A DNA stretch of 40,913 nt, from positions 1 to 40,913 of the forward strand of contig JALFAQ010000023.1 in the NCBI GenBank assembly GCA_022772305.1. The letters are read 5' to 3'. Positions 1 through 7,503 of this stretch are shown in pieces. Below the pieces are notes generated by a model. That model did no database searches. It had not been told where the DNA came from and saw nothing but the letters and a program-made list of their open reading frames with translations. The translations under genes and the position numbers were made by a program. The first letter of the stretch is position 1; every line of letters begins with the position of its first letter. The stretch is from Corynebacterium glucuronolyticum (GTDB lineage: Bacteria; Actinomycetota; Actinomycetes; Mycobacteriales; Mycobacteriaceae).

Positions 1-76
1 ATCACCGGCCCCACCTCCCCCGGGCTTTTCCGTACTGTGGGAAAACCACAACAGCCACTCCGAAGGAGCGACCTCT

Positions 77-334
77 ATGGTGTATCCCCTCATCGTCCTT
101 ATTCTTGCTGTACTCGTATCGGGCAGCGCGGCCTTTTCCGCATACAGAGAAAACTCCCAGCACCCGCTCGTTGATCAGTCGTCGCAGCGCGCTGCCTACG
201 CGTTTACGATCGCGACGGCAGCCTACCTCGCCACCCTCGCTTTGTTTGTCACCGGGCTCACGGCGCTGGCCTACGCGCTCGGGTTCGTGGGACTCATCTG
301 CTGCGCTGTGGGGTATGTCGCGGCGCGCGCATAG
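77..334 (+). CDS. small two- or three-helix membrane protein, function unknown
   Basis: An 85-residue protein with a strong AAGGAG ribosome binding site at 63-68, nine bases before the ATG, so the start is well supported. Residues 3-22 form a hydrophobic N-terminal helix. A polar stretch rich in Ser, Gln and Arg (23-40) follows, then two hydrophobic helices around 42-60 and 62-84, the last running to an Ala-Arg-Ala end. I recognise no enzymatic motif. It is transcribed convergently towards the WhiB2-like gene and closed by a terminator hairpin at 371-402. Function unknown; a small inner-membrane protein is all the sequence supports. Confidence 0.75.
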   Translation: MVYPLIVLILAVLVSGSAAFSAYRENSQHPLVDQSSQRAAYAFTIATAAYLATLALFVTGLTALAYALGFVGLICCAVGYVAARA

Positions 335-370
335 CCGCGCATAGCACTGCGCGCTGCTCATACGACACCT

Positions 371-402
371 AAAGCCACGTGGTTTTCTGCCACGTGGCTT
401 TT
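371..402 (+). terminator. Rho-independent terminator after the small membrane protein gene
   Basis: A perfect 12-bp inverted repeat (371-382 and 390-401, arms AAAGCCACGTGG and CCACGTGGCTTT) with a 7-base loop, ending in a short T run. It lies between two convergent genes and may act on both strands. Confidence 0.85.
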
Positions 403-450
403 CTACTGGAAAATAATCTGTCTGGGACTGGATGCTACTCAGCTGGGGCG

Positions 451-810
451 CTAGCCCATCTTTTTCTTGAGGCGACGGCGCTCGCGCTCGGAGAGGCCAC
501 CCCAGATACCGAAGCGCTCGTCGTGTGCGAGGGCATATTCGAGGCACTCGTCGCGGACAGAGCACGCCTTGCAGATACGCTTGGCTTCGCGGGTGGAGCC
601 ACCCTTTTCGGGGAAGAAAGCATCCGGATCAGTCTGTGCGCACAGGGCCTGATCTTGCCATTCCTGCTCTACTGCACTGAACAGGCTGTCAAAGCTGAGC
701 CCTTCTACAAAGGCATCCCGCTGGCGATCGTCAACGTGCGACGAACCTTCTCCGCGAGGCAAGGAGGAGTCTTCCACGGGTTCTACCTTTCTAATCTCGG
801 TGGGCTTCAT
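451..810 (-). CDS. whiB2: WhiB-family iron-sulfur transcriptional regulator (WhiB2/WhcD type)
   Basis: A 119-residue WhiB-like protein. Four cysteines (C57, C80, C83, C89) in the C-Xn-C-X2-C-X5-C spacing would bind a [4Fe-4S] cluster. The family signature GIWGG follows at 101-105, and a basic tail (RERRRLKKK) is the DNA or sigma-factor contact. Actinobacterial WhiB2 proteins are linked to septation and cell division, and the neighbourhood of rhamnose/mannose envelope genes is the usual one for this paralogue. The 5' leader appears long, about 175 nt from the promoter at 991-1020. Assignment to the WhiB2 subgroup rather than another WhiB is an inference from context and length. Confidence 0.9.
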   Translation of the reverse strand: MKPTEIRKVEPVEDSSLPRGEGSSHVDDRQRDAFVEGLSFDSLFSAVEQEWQDQALCAQTDPDAFFPEKGGSTREAKRICKACSVRDECLEYALAHDERFGIWGGLSERERRRLKKKMG

Positions 811-1286
811 ACTGCTACTGGGTTCCCCGTATCACTTTCTTGGCGACAGGGAATCTCTCGGACTGCGATGAGTAAACCTAGTGGCCACCCTACCCGCTTA
901 GGGAAAATCGTGTCGCGACGGCGGATTTTGCCGGTCACTTAACGACGTGAGGGGACACGTCCGTCTACATATCTCAGTCACACGCCTGTAATTATTCCGC
1001 GAATCACAAAATGTAGTCAACCCGTCGGACGGGTTTTTCCCACAAAAAAGCTAAAACCCCTGGAATTTAATCCCATTTGTCACACTAGTAACACCTTCAG
1101 CGATGCGGGGGTGAATATAGGGGGTAGCACATATTGTGGTGACGGGGTGGCGATAGCACATATCGGAAGAGTGTGGCGTGTCGCAGACCGCAAAACTCCA
1201 CCACGCGTGTTATGCGGCCTCCTCACCTCCCGCGTGCTTCACATGCACGCGCTACGGATTCCCGCTATAGATATCTAGGCACCTGC
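811..1286. other. 476-bp intergenic regulatory region upstream of whiB2-like gene
   Basis: No credible gene. It holds the whiB2 promoter (991-1020, minus strand) and its long leader (811-984). A short hairpin at 1019-1035 (arms AACCCGT and ACGGGTT) abuts the -35 box. Two exact direct copies of TAGCACATAT lie at 1125-1134 and 1154-1163, 29 bp apart. A CTAGGCA/TGCCTAG inverted repeat at 1275-1290 overlaps the stop codon of the manB gene. The direct repeats sit about 105-145 bp upstream of the -35 box. Confidence 0.6.
991..1020 (-). promoter_or_regulatory. predicted promoter of whiB2-like gene
   Basis: On the minus strand TTGACT (1015-1020) and AATAAT (991-996) are separated by 18 bp, close to the housekeeping sigma-factor consensus. 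Transcription would start near 984 and leave a leader of about 175 nt before the ATG at 810. That is long for this genus, where many of the neighbouring genes look leaderless. Confidence 0.6.
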
Positions 1287-2375
1287 CTAGGCATCAGAGG
1301 AAAAGCGAACTCCGTTATCCGGAATCTCCACGCCGGGCCACACGCGCATGCCTTGGCGAAGCTCACAGCGGGCACCGATGCGTACACCGTCACCGATGAT
1401 GCAGCCACTGATCCGGGCATTGGCACCGATGTGGACACCCTCGCCGATGATGGAATCCTCAATGGTGGCACCGGCCTCGATCTGCGCGCCGTCAAAAACC
1501 GCAGTGGTATCTAGTCGGCAGCCTGCAGCGATCTCGACGCCACGGCCGACGACCGTGCCGCCGAGCAACAGCACGCCATCTTTGACCCCCGCCGTCGGAT
1601 CGACAATGGCCTCTCCATGTTTTCCGTCGAGAAGCGGAGAGGGAGCGATACCACGAACCAAGTCGGACGAACCGCGAACAAAGTCCTGCGGAGTCCCCAT
1701 GTCACGCCAGTAGGCGTGATCAACGTGGCCGTACACACGCTTGCCGGCCGAGAGCAGACCGGGGAACGTCTCGCGCTCCACCGAAACCGGACGACCCGCG
1801 GGGATCGCCTCGATGATCTCCCGCTTGAACACGTAACACCCGGCGTTGATCTGGTTCGTTGGCGGATCCTCCGTCTTCTCCAAAAACGCGGTCACCCGAC
1901 CATCGGCATCCGTCGGCACGCAACCGAAGGCGCTGGGATCGGCGACGCGCACGAGGTGCAGCGTCACGTCCGCATCGTGCGTGAGGTGCGTATTGACGAT
2001 ACCCGTGAGATCCGACCCGCTCAGCACATCACCGTTGAAAACCATGACCGTGTCATTGCGGAGCTCCGAGTACACGTTGCGGATACCACCGCCGGTACCC
2101 AGCGGCTCCCCCTCCACCACATAATCGATCTCTAAGCCGAAGGACTCGCCGGAGCCGAAGTACTCCTCGAACACCTCCGCCTTAAACGAGGTTCCCAGGA
2201 CCACATGCTCAATTCCCGCAGCCTTCACCCGGGCGAGCAGGTGGCTAAGAAATGGCACGCCCGCCGTTGGCAACATGGGCTTCGGGGTATTCACCGTCAG
2301 GGGGCGCAGGCGCGTGCCCTTACCACCGACGAGGATCACAGCATCGACGTTTCGCATCGAGTTGTTATCAGTCAT
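1287..2375 (-). CDS. manB: mannose-1-phosphate guanylyltransferase (GDP-mannose pyrophosphorylase)
   Basis: A 362-residue nucleotidyltransferase making GDP-mannose from mannose-1-phosphate and GTP, for mannosylated lipids and glycans. The N-terminal signature GGKGTRLRPLT is at 17-27 and PKPM at 31-34. A C-terminal left-handed beta-helix of hexapeptide repeats (about 260-345) is typical of the long bacterial forms. An AAGGAA ribosome site precedes the ATG. It is third in a minus-strand operon after rmlD and wbbL, with 21 bp between wbbL and this start; the same order is known for mycobacterial rmlD-wbbL-manB. Some databases call the corynebacterial homologue rmlA2. Nucleotide specificity (GTP rather than TTP) is inferred from synteny. 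Confidence 0.88.
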   Translation of the reverse strand: MTDNNSMRNVDAVILVGGKGTRLRPLTVNTPKPMLPTAGVPFLSHLLARVKAAGIEHVVLGTSFKAEVFEEYFGSGESFGLEIDYVVEGEPLGTGGGIRNVYSELRNDTVMVFNGDVLSGSDLTGIVNTHLTHDADVTLHLVRVADPSAFGCVPTDADGRVTAFLEKTEDPPTNQINAGCYVFKREIIEAIPAGRPVSVERETFPGLLSAGKRVYGHVDHAYWRDMGTPQDFVRGSSDLVRGIAPSPLLDGKHGEAIVDPTAGVKDGVLLLGGTVVGRGVEIAAGCRLDTTAVFDGAQIEAGATIEDSIIGEGVHIGANARISGCIIGDGVRIGARCELRQGMRVWPGVEIPDNGVRFSSDA

Positions 2376-2396
2376 GATCTATTCCTTTACGTCCTA

Positions 2397-3284
2397 TTAC
2401 TTCCGCTTCAGGCGCGAACACGTCACTGCCACTGCAGCCCGGGCCTTGAGCCCCAGCCACAGGGCAGCCCGCAGTGGCGCTGCCGCCACACCGGGGTGCC
2501 TATCAGCCTGAAAACGATAGGCGGAATCGTGGTGAGCAGGAAGCATCTTCTCCGGGTGCTTGCCCGCCGCATGCCCCACAGCGTGACTAATCGTCGCCTG
2601 CGGGCACAACACGTTCGTGTAGCCAGCGCGCGTGAACCGGTCCCCCAAGTCCACGTCCTCCATGTACATGAAGTAGCGCTCATCAAAACCACCAATCGCC
2701 GTAAACGCATCCCACCTGACAAGCAGGCAAGACCCGGACAGCCAACCCGCCGACCGTTCCGTCGACATGTCACTGGCATGGCGATAAGCGGCCGTCCACG
2801 GATTTCCTGGCCACACCGCGCTAAACAAGGCGTGGCCGATCCCGTTCGTGATCGTCGGTACAGCGCGGGCGGAGGGGTACGCGCTTCCGTCGGCCTCTAG
2901 AATCAGCGGGCCCACGCAGGCGGCATCAGGCCATCGATCGGCACACTCGATGAGCGTGTCGATAGCTCCCTCACCGAACTCGACATCGGGGTTGGAGATG
3001 ATGAAGTACTCGTCGTTGACCTCGCCTTTTTCCCGCTTGTCTACCAAGTGCTTGACGGCGATGTTGATAGCGGTGCCGTAACCCACATTTCCACCCGTGG
3101 GCAGGAATTCCACGGCTGGATCGGCTGCCGCAGTTTCCTCGGGAACTCCGTCGGTGGAGCCGTTATCCACAAGGACGGTATATGTCCCGCGGGTGGTTGC
3201 GCGCGCCAGAGAATCAACAAATCTCCCCAGGTACTCACCCGGGGAGTAGGTAACGGTAATGACGGCAATTAGCTTCACGGTCAC
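2397..3284 (-). CDS. wbbL: WbbL-type rhamnosyltransferase (GT2 family)
   Basis: A 295-residue GT-A glycosyltransferase. Residues 5-12 start the Rossmann fold, the nucleotide-binding motif DNGSTDG is at 40-46, and NPDVEF is the metal-binding acidic motif near residue 99. A hydrophobic C-terminal stretch may contact the membrane. The known family role is transfer of rhamnose from dTDP-rhamnose to decaprenyl-PP-GlcNAc, forming the linker that joins arabinogalactan to peptidoglycan. It starts at a GTG that overlaps the rmlD stop as GTGA, so the two are translationally coupled. The dTDP-rhamnose would come from the adjacent RmlD. Confidence 0.88.
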   Translation of the reverse strand: MTVKLIAVITVTYSPGEYLGRFVDSLARATTRGTYTVLVDNGSTDGVPEETAAADPAVEFLPTGGNVGYGTAINIAVKHLVDKREKGEVNDEYFIISNPDVEFGEGAIDTLIECADRWPDAACVGPLILEADGSAYPSARAVPTITNGIGHALFSAVWPGNPWTAAYRHASDMSTERSAGWLSGSCLLVRWDAFTAIGGFDERYFMYMEDVDLGDRFTRAGYTNVLCPQATISHAVGHAAGKHPEKMLPAHHDSAYRFQADRHPGVAAAPLRAALWLGLKARAAVAVTCSRLKRK

Positions 3285-4144
3285 TGAATCCTACCTGCCA
3301 CCGCGCGCTCAACCCCGCTTCGCCACTCCGGAAACGGCGTAAACCCAGCAAGTTCCCAGGATGCGGTATCCAACACACTCCACGGCGGACGCTTCGCCGC
3401 CTGCGGGTATTCCTCACTCGTGCACGGCGTTACCCGCTCCGGATCGGCCCCCGCCGCTTGGTAGGTGGCGCGGGCAACCTCACACCACGTGGCCTGCCCC
3501 GCACCCACGGTGTGGTACACCCCGGTTACCTCCGAATCGACGGCCTCCCACAATCCCCTGGCCAGGTCGAATGCAAAGGTAGGGCTGCCCATCTGGTCGT
3601 CGACAACACGCGCCGGCTTCCCCTCGCGAGCCAGGCGCAGCATGGTAGAGACGAAGTCCTTCTTGCTTGGTAGGCAGTCGCCACTGAACAGCCACGCCGT
3701 CCGCGCAATGAGGGTGTTTTCCCTGCCGGCAAGCTCCCTTTCTCCTGCCAGTTTGCTGACCCCGTAGACCGTGTCGGGTGCGGTGGGGTCCTCGGGTGTC
3801 AGGGGCCTTCTGGGCGCCCCCGATCCGAAGACATAGTCGGTGGAGACGTGGATGAGGCGCGCGGCGGTCAGCTCCCCCAGCCGTGCTACCCCACAGTGGT
3901 TGACAGCCTCCGCCCCCTCGCTGTCGCTTTCTTGCTTGTCGACATCTGTTCGCGCCGCACAGTTCACCACGCACCCAACGCCCAAGAGGGCGTCCTTCGC
4001 CCGTCGCGTCACATCGCGGTCGCCGGCGGCAAGCGCTGCCAGATCGATGTCTCCCCTACCAAGCAGACGAAGGAGGAAACCGGGGTTGGTGAGCCGCAGC
4101 GCGGTCCCTAACTGACCACCCTGGCCCAGGACTGCAATTTCCAT
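3281..4144 (-). CDS. rmlD: dTDP-4-dehydrorhamnose reductase
   Basis: A 287-residue short-chain (extended) reductase catalysing the last step to dTDP-L-rhamnose. The NAD(P)-binding GQGGQLG is at 7-13, STDYVF at 101-106, and the catalytic YGVSK (Tyr127, Lys131) at 127-131. It is first gene of the minus-strand rmlD-wbbL-manB operon and is divergent from the LCP ligase gene, sharing a 69-bp promoter gap. It is a stand-alone RmlD rather than a fused RmlC-RmlD protein. Three exact copies of the GCTTGGTAGG repeat lie inside the gene (3456, 3665, 4055). They are read in three different contexts: Tyr-Gln-Ala, Leu-Pro-Ser-Lys and Leu-Gly-Arg. Confidence 0.9.
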   Translation of the reverse strand: MEIAVLGQGGQLGTALRLTNPGFLLRLLGRGDIDLAALAAGDRDVTRRAKDALLGVGCVVNCAARTDVDKQESDSEGAEAVNHCGVARLGELTAARLIHVSTDYVFGSGAPRRPLTPEDPTAPDTVYGVSKLAGERELAGRENTLIARTAWLFSGDCLPSKKDFVSTMLRLAREGKPARVVDDQMGSPTFAFDLARGLWEAVDSEVTGVYHTVGAGQATWCEVARATYQAAGADPERVTPCTSEEYPQAAKRPPWSVLDTASWELAGFTPFPEWRSGVERAVAGRIQ

Positions 4145-4213
4145 GAGACCTTTCCCGTTGTAAAATTTAGGTCCTACTATTATTGCCCACTTTATTGGAG
4201 GTTCGCGAAGGCC

Positions 4214-5779
4214 GTGTCTAACCGCTCCCGACTGGTCCGCAATATCCAGCCCGCGCCACGGTCGACCCCCCGCACGCAGCAGAAAGGCTCCCGCCTGGTG
4301 AAGGGGGTCGTCGCCGGTGTCAGCGCACTAGCCCTCCTATTCTCCGGGCTCGGCTACGCCTCCGTGGGCAGGATCGGCGCGGAAGTCGCGGGCACAGGCA
4401 ACCTCGAGCTCGGTGGCGGCGGGGGTATTAAGCACGGCATAGCTAAGGATGGCGCGACAGATATTCTCCTCGTCGGTTCCGACTCCCGCTCCGATGCCCA
4501 GGGCAACCAGCTCACGCCGGAAGAAATCGACATGCTTCACGCCGGCGACGAGGAAAACGACAATACGGACACCATCATGCTCATCCGTGTGCCCAACGAC
4601 GGGTCCTCCGCCACCGCTATCTCCCTGCCCCGCGATACCTACATTCACGATGCCGAACACGGCAACATGAAGATCAACGGCGTGTACAAGACACACAAGG
4701 ACGAGCGCGAGATGGAGCTGCGCGAGGAGGGGCGCACCGACGAGACGTACATCGAGACCGAGGCGAAGGATGCCGGTCGTCGTGGCCTCATCCAGGCGAT
4801 CTCCAACCTCACGGGCATTACTGTCGATCACTACGCGGAAATCGGCCTGCTCGGCTTCGTCCTGTTCACCGACGCAGTCGGCGGCGTGGAGGTGTGCCTT
4901 AACGAGGCCACCTACGACGAGTACTCCGGTGCCGACTTCACCGCCGGCTACCAAACCCTGGGCGGCCCGCAGGCCCTGTCCTTCGTGCGCCAGCGCCACG
5001 GCCTGCCCCGCGGAGACCTGGACCGCATCGTTCGCCAGCAGGCGTTTATGGCCTCGCTCGTGCAAAAGGTGTTGTCCTCCGACACATTGACCAACCCGTC
5101 GAAGCTCACGGAGCTGGCGGAAGCCGCGCGGCGCTCGGTGATCATCGACAAGGACTGGGACATCATCAGCTTCGCCACGCAGCTGCAAAACCTCGCCGGT
5201 GGCAACGTGCGCTTCGACACCATCCCCGTTACCTCCGTCGACGGTGTCGGCGACTACGGCGAATCGATCATCACCGTCGATCCGGACGAGGTAAAACGCT
5301 TCTTCGAATCCCTACTGGGCACGAAGGACAACCCGAACCCGCACGCCGGCGAGACGAATACGCCCGCAGCCCCCGATGTGACGGTCACCGTCCTCAACGC
5401 CTCGCAGATTCCCGGCCTTGCCGGCTCCGTCGGTGGCTGGCTCCACGACGAAAGCTACCGCGTCACGACGGTCACCAACGCCCAGGAAGGCCTCTACTTC
5501 AGCTCCCAGGTGGTCGCGCACAGCACCGACGACCCGGCGGCCAAGGAGATCGCCGAAAAGCTCGGCAACCTCCCGATCACCACCTCCCCCACGCTCGATC
5601 CGGGCTCCGTCGTGGTGGTCACCGCCAGCGACTACACAGGCCCGCAATCCGACAGTTCCTTCGAGGAGCAGGACACCGACACCGGCACAGATGTCGTGGG
5701 ACAGCCAGGCGCTGCACTGGAGGAGCCCCTCTCGCCCACGATCACGGCAGAGGGTAACCGCCCGCAGTGCGTAAACTAG
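4214..5779 (+). CDS. LytR-CpsA-Psr (LCP) cell-wall glycopolymer ligase
   Basis: A 521-residue membrane-anchored LCP protein, expected to attach arabinogalactan or other polyprenyl-linked polymers to peptidoglycan. A basic cytoplasmic N-terminus precedes one membrane helix at about 31-50. The LCP catalytic domain follows (about 85-300), with the phosphate/metal-binding DTIML and SLPRDTY region and the conserved RQRHGLPRGDLDR helix. A LytR_C domain (VTVLNAS, about 393-480) and a Pro/Glu-rich tail close the protein. The start is GTG, with GGAGG at 4197-4201 and GAAGG at 4207-4211. It is divergent from rmlD, which fits an arabinogalactan-ligation role; the exact polymer is an inference. Confidence 0.9.
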   Translation: MSNRSRLVRNIQPAPRSTPRTQQKGSRLVKGVVAGVSALALLFSGLGYASVGRIGAEVAGTGNLELGGGGGIKHGIAKDGATDILLVGSDSRSDAQGNQLTPEEIDMLHAGDEENDNTDTIMLIRVPNDGSSATAISLPRDTYIHDAEHGNMKINGVYKTHKDEREMELREEGRTDETYIETEAKDAGRRGLIQAISNLTGITVDHYAEIGLLGFVLFTDAVGGVEVCLNEATYDEYSGADFTAGYQTLGGPQALSFVRQRHGLPRGDLDRIVRQQAFMASLVQKVLSSDTLTNPSKLTELAEAARRSVIIDKDWDIISFATQLQNLAGGNVRFDTIPVTSVDGVGDYGESIITVDPDEVKRFFESLLGTKDNPNPHAGETNTPAAPDVTVTVLNASQIPGLAGSVGGWLHDESYRVTTVTNAQEGLYFSSQVVAHSTDDPAAKEIAEKLGNLPITTSPTLDPGSVVVVTASDYTGPQSDSSFEEQDTDTGTDVVGQPGAALEEPLSPTITAEGNRPQCVN

Positions 5780-5784
5780 CGCCA

Positions 5785-6384
5785 ATGGAGTTGTTGTCAC
5801 ACCTCAGTCCCACCGAACCACGCGTCACCGTCTACAACGAGACGCGTGGTAGCCGAGTGGAGTTTTCCGCCGTCACGCTGTCCAACTGGGCTGCAAAAGT
5901 CGCCGGCATGCTTCGCGACGAATGCGACCTCCTCCCCGGCGATTCCATCACCCTCGATGTCCCCCACGATTGGCAGGAAATCGCCATCGCTCTGGGTGCC
6001 ATTGCCGCCGGGATCACCTACGGTGAGCCCCGAGGAGACGAAGAGGTCGCACTCCTGGGCGTCGACAAGCAATCAACCGCACCCACCCAGATCATCGTCG
6101 GCGACGACCCCCTCGGTGCCCCACTTCCCGACGACCAGCTGCCACCCGGTGCGCTCGACTTTTCCACCACGGTCCGCATGTACCCCGACGCGTTCCCCGA
6201 GCCGACGCCGAGCCTGGAAAAACCCGGCTCCTCTACCAAGCGGATCGTCCGCGCCTCCGCCGACAGCTGCGCGCAGGCGCTCGAACAGCTCGCCACCGGT
6301 GGCGCGATCGTCATCGTTCGGGGCGAGGCCAGCGACGAAAGATTCGCCCACATTGCGGCCGTAGAGCACGCCGACGCTTGGTAG
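5785..6384 (+). CDS. TIGR03089 family protein
   Basis: A 199-residue protein of an actinobacterial family distantly related to the N-terminal part of AMP-binding (acyl-CoA synthetase-like) enzymes but too short to hold the full fold. The region SNWAAKVAGMLRDECDLLPGDSI resembles the start of such enzymes. The ATG at 5785 is preferred over one at 5767 because TAAACT (5772-5777) lies seven bases before it, a leaderless arrangement; the upstream ATG would overlap the LCP gene. Its stop codon is the TAG inside a copy of the GCTTGGTAGG repeat (6376-6385). Function unknown; it commonly neighbours LCP genes. Confidence 0.75.
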   Translation: MELLSHLSPTEPRVTVYNETRGSRVEFSAVTLSNWAAKVAGMLRDECDLLPGDSITLDVPHDWQEIAIALGAIAAGITYGEPRGDEEVALLGVDKQSTAPTQIIVGDDPLGAPLPDDQLPPGALDFSTTVRMYPDAFPEPTPSLEKPGSSTKRIVRASADSCAQALEQLATGGAIVIVRGEASDERFAHIAAVEHADAW

Positions 6385-6393
6385 GGTAAACGT

Positions 6394-7428
6394 GTGGCTG
6401 ACGTAGTTTTCAAAGACGTGTGCATCCGCTACCCCGGTGCCGACAAACCAACGGTGGAGGGCCTCAACCTCCACATTCACGACGGCGAGTTCCTCGTCCT
6501 TGTCGGGCCTTCCGGCTGCGGCAAATCCACCACCCTGCGGGCCTTGGCCGGCCTGGAGAAGGTCGCCTCCGGCACAATTACCATCGGGGGCCGTGATGTC
6601 ACCGACAGTGAACCTGCCGACCGCGACGTGGCGATGGTGTTCCAAAACTATGCGTTGTACCCACACATGACCGTCGCCAAGAATATGGGTTTTGCGCTGT
6701 CACTGGCGAAGCTGCCGCAAAAGGAGATCGACCGCAAGGTGGCCGATGCAGCAGCGATGCTCGACCTCACCGAATTCCTCAACCGCAAGCCCAAAGACCT
6801 CTCCGGTGGCCAGCGCCAGCGCGTGGCCATGGGGCGCGCGATTGTCCGCGAACCGCACGTCTTCCTCATGGACGAGCCCCTCAGCAACCTCGACGCTAAA
6901 CTCCGCGTCCAGACCCGCACGCAGCTCGCCAACCTCCAGCACCGCCTCGGCACCACCACCGTTTACGTCACCCACGACCAGGTCGAGGCTATGACCATGG
7001 GCGACCGCGTCGCCGTCCTCAAGGATGGGGAACTCCAGCAAGTCGCCTCCCCCCGCGAGCTTTACGACGCCCCCGCCAACGCCTTCGTCGCCAGCTTTAT
7101 CGGCTCCCCCGCCATGAACCTCATCCCCGCCGATGTCGCAGGTCTCGGTGCTGTAACGTTTGGCATTCGGCCCGAGGATCTGCACTGCTCCACAGCTGAC
7201 GCACCGGGAGCGGGTATTCCGGCAACCGTGTCCCTGGTAGAGGAACTGGGTTCAACTTCGTACGTCTACGCCCACCGCAACGACGACCCCTCCACGCCGC
7301 TTGTCGCTAGGCTGAGCGACGGCCCGTCCCCCTTCCGAGGGGATCGCGTCCTCCTCATCCCGGATATGTCCAAGGCACACTATTTTGACCGCGAGACGGG
7401 TAAGCGCGTTCGTTCCCCCCAAATGTAG
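6394..7428 (+). CDS. tusK: ABC importer ATPase, UgpC/MsmK/SugC type (probable trehalose uptake, TusK)
   Basis: A 344-residue ATPase of the sugar-import CUT1 family. Walker A GPSGCGKST is at 38-46, the LSGGQ signature at 136-140, Walker B VFLMDEP at 156-162 and the switch His194. A C-terminal MalK-like regulatory/OB region follows (about 235-344) with the GIRPED motif. The GTG start sits 6 bp after TAGGGT (6382-6387), suggesting a leaderless transcript. That TAGGGT overlaps a GCTTGGTAGG repeat. The gene is followed by a sugar-binding lipoprotein and, beyond a patatin gene, two permeases. Trehalose specificity is inferred from resemblance to corynebacterial TusEFGK and mycobacterial LpqY-SugABC. 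Confidence 0.88.
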   Translation: MADVVFKDVCIRYPGADKPTVEGLNLHIHDGEFLVLVGPSGCGKSTTLRALAGLEKVASGTITIGGRDVTDSEPADRDVAMVFQNYALYPHMTVAKNMGFALSLAKLPQKEIDRKVADAAAMLDLTEFLNRKPKDLSGGQRQRVAMGRAIVREPHVFLMDEPLSNLDAKLRVQTRTQLANLQHRLGTTTVYVTHDQVEAMTMGDRVAVLKDGELQQVASPRELYDAPANAFVASFIGSPAMNLIPADVAGLGAVTFGIRPEDLHCSTADAPGAGIPATVSLVEELGSTSYVYAHRNDDPSTPLVARLSDGPSPFRGDRVLLIPDMSKAHYFDRETGKRVRSPQM

Positions 7429-7464
7429 GTTAATTTACTGTATTTACGTGGCCCCGTAGTTAAT

Positions 7465-7478
7465 CTGGTTCTAACCAG
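7465..7478. promoter_or_regulatory. inverted repeat upstream of sugar-binding lipoprotein gene
   Basis: CTGGTT-CT-AACCAG forms a perfect 6-bp inverted repeat 26 bp before the GTG start of the lipoprotein gene. It lies in the 75-bp gap after the ATPase gene. It could be an operator half-site pair or a small leader hairpin; there is nothing to identify a regulator. Confidence 0.3.
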
Positions 7479-7503
7479 TTGTTCATTTAAAAGGAAGGTT
7501 CAC

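Noticed and set aside
1019..1038. Hairpin with T run near the whiB2 promoter read as a plus-strand terminator
   Set aside because: No plus-strand gene ends here; on the minus strand it lies beside the -35 box, so a regulatory or chance origin is more likely.
3163..3171. Exact DnaA box TTATCCACA inside wbbL, and its reverse TGTGGATAA at 12839-12847
   Set aside because: Single isolated boxes, one within coding sequence, with no cluster, AT-rich unwinding region or dnaA/dnaN neighbours; not an origin.
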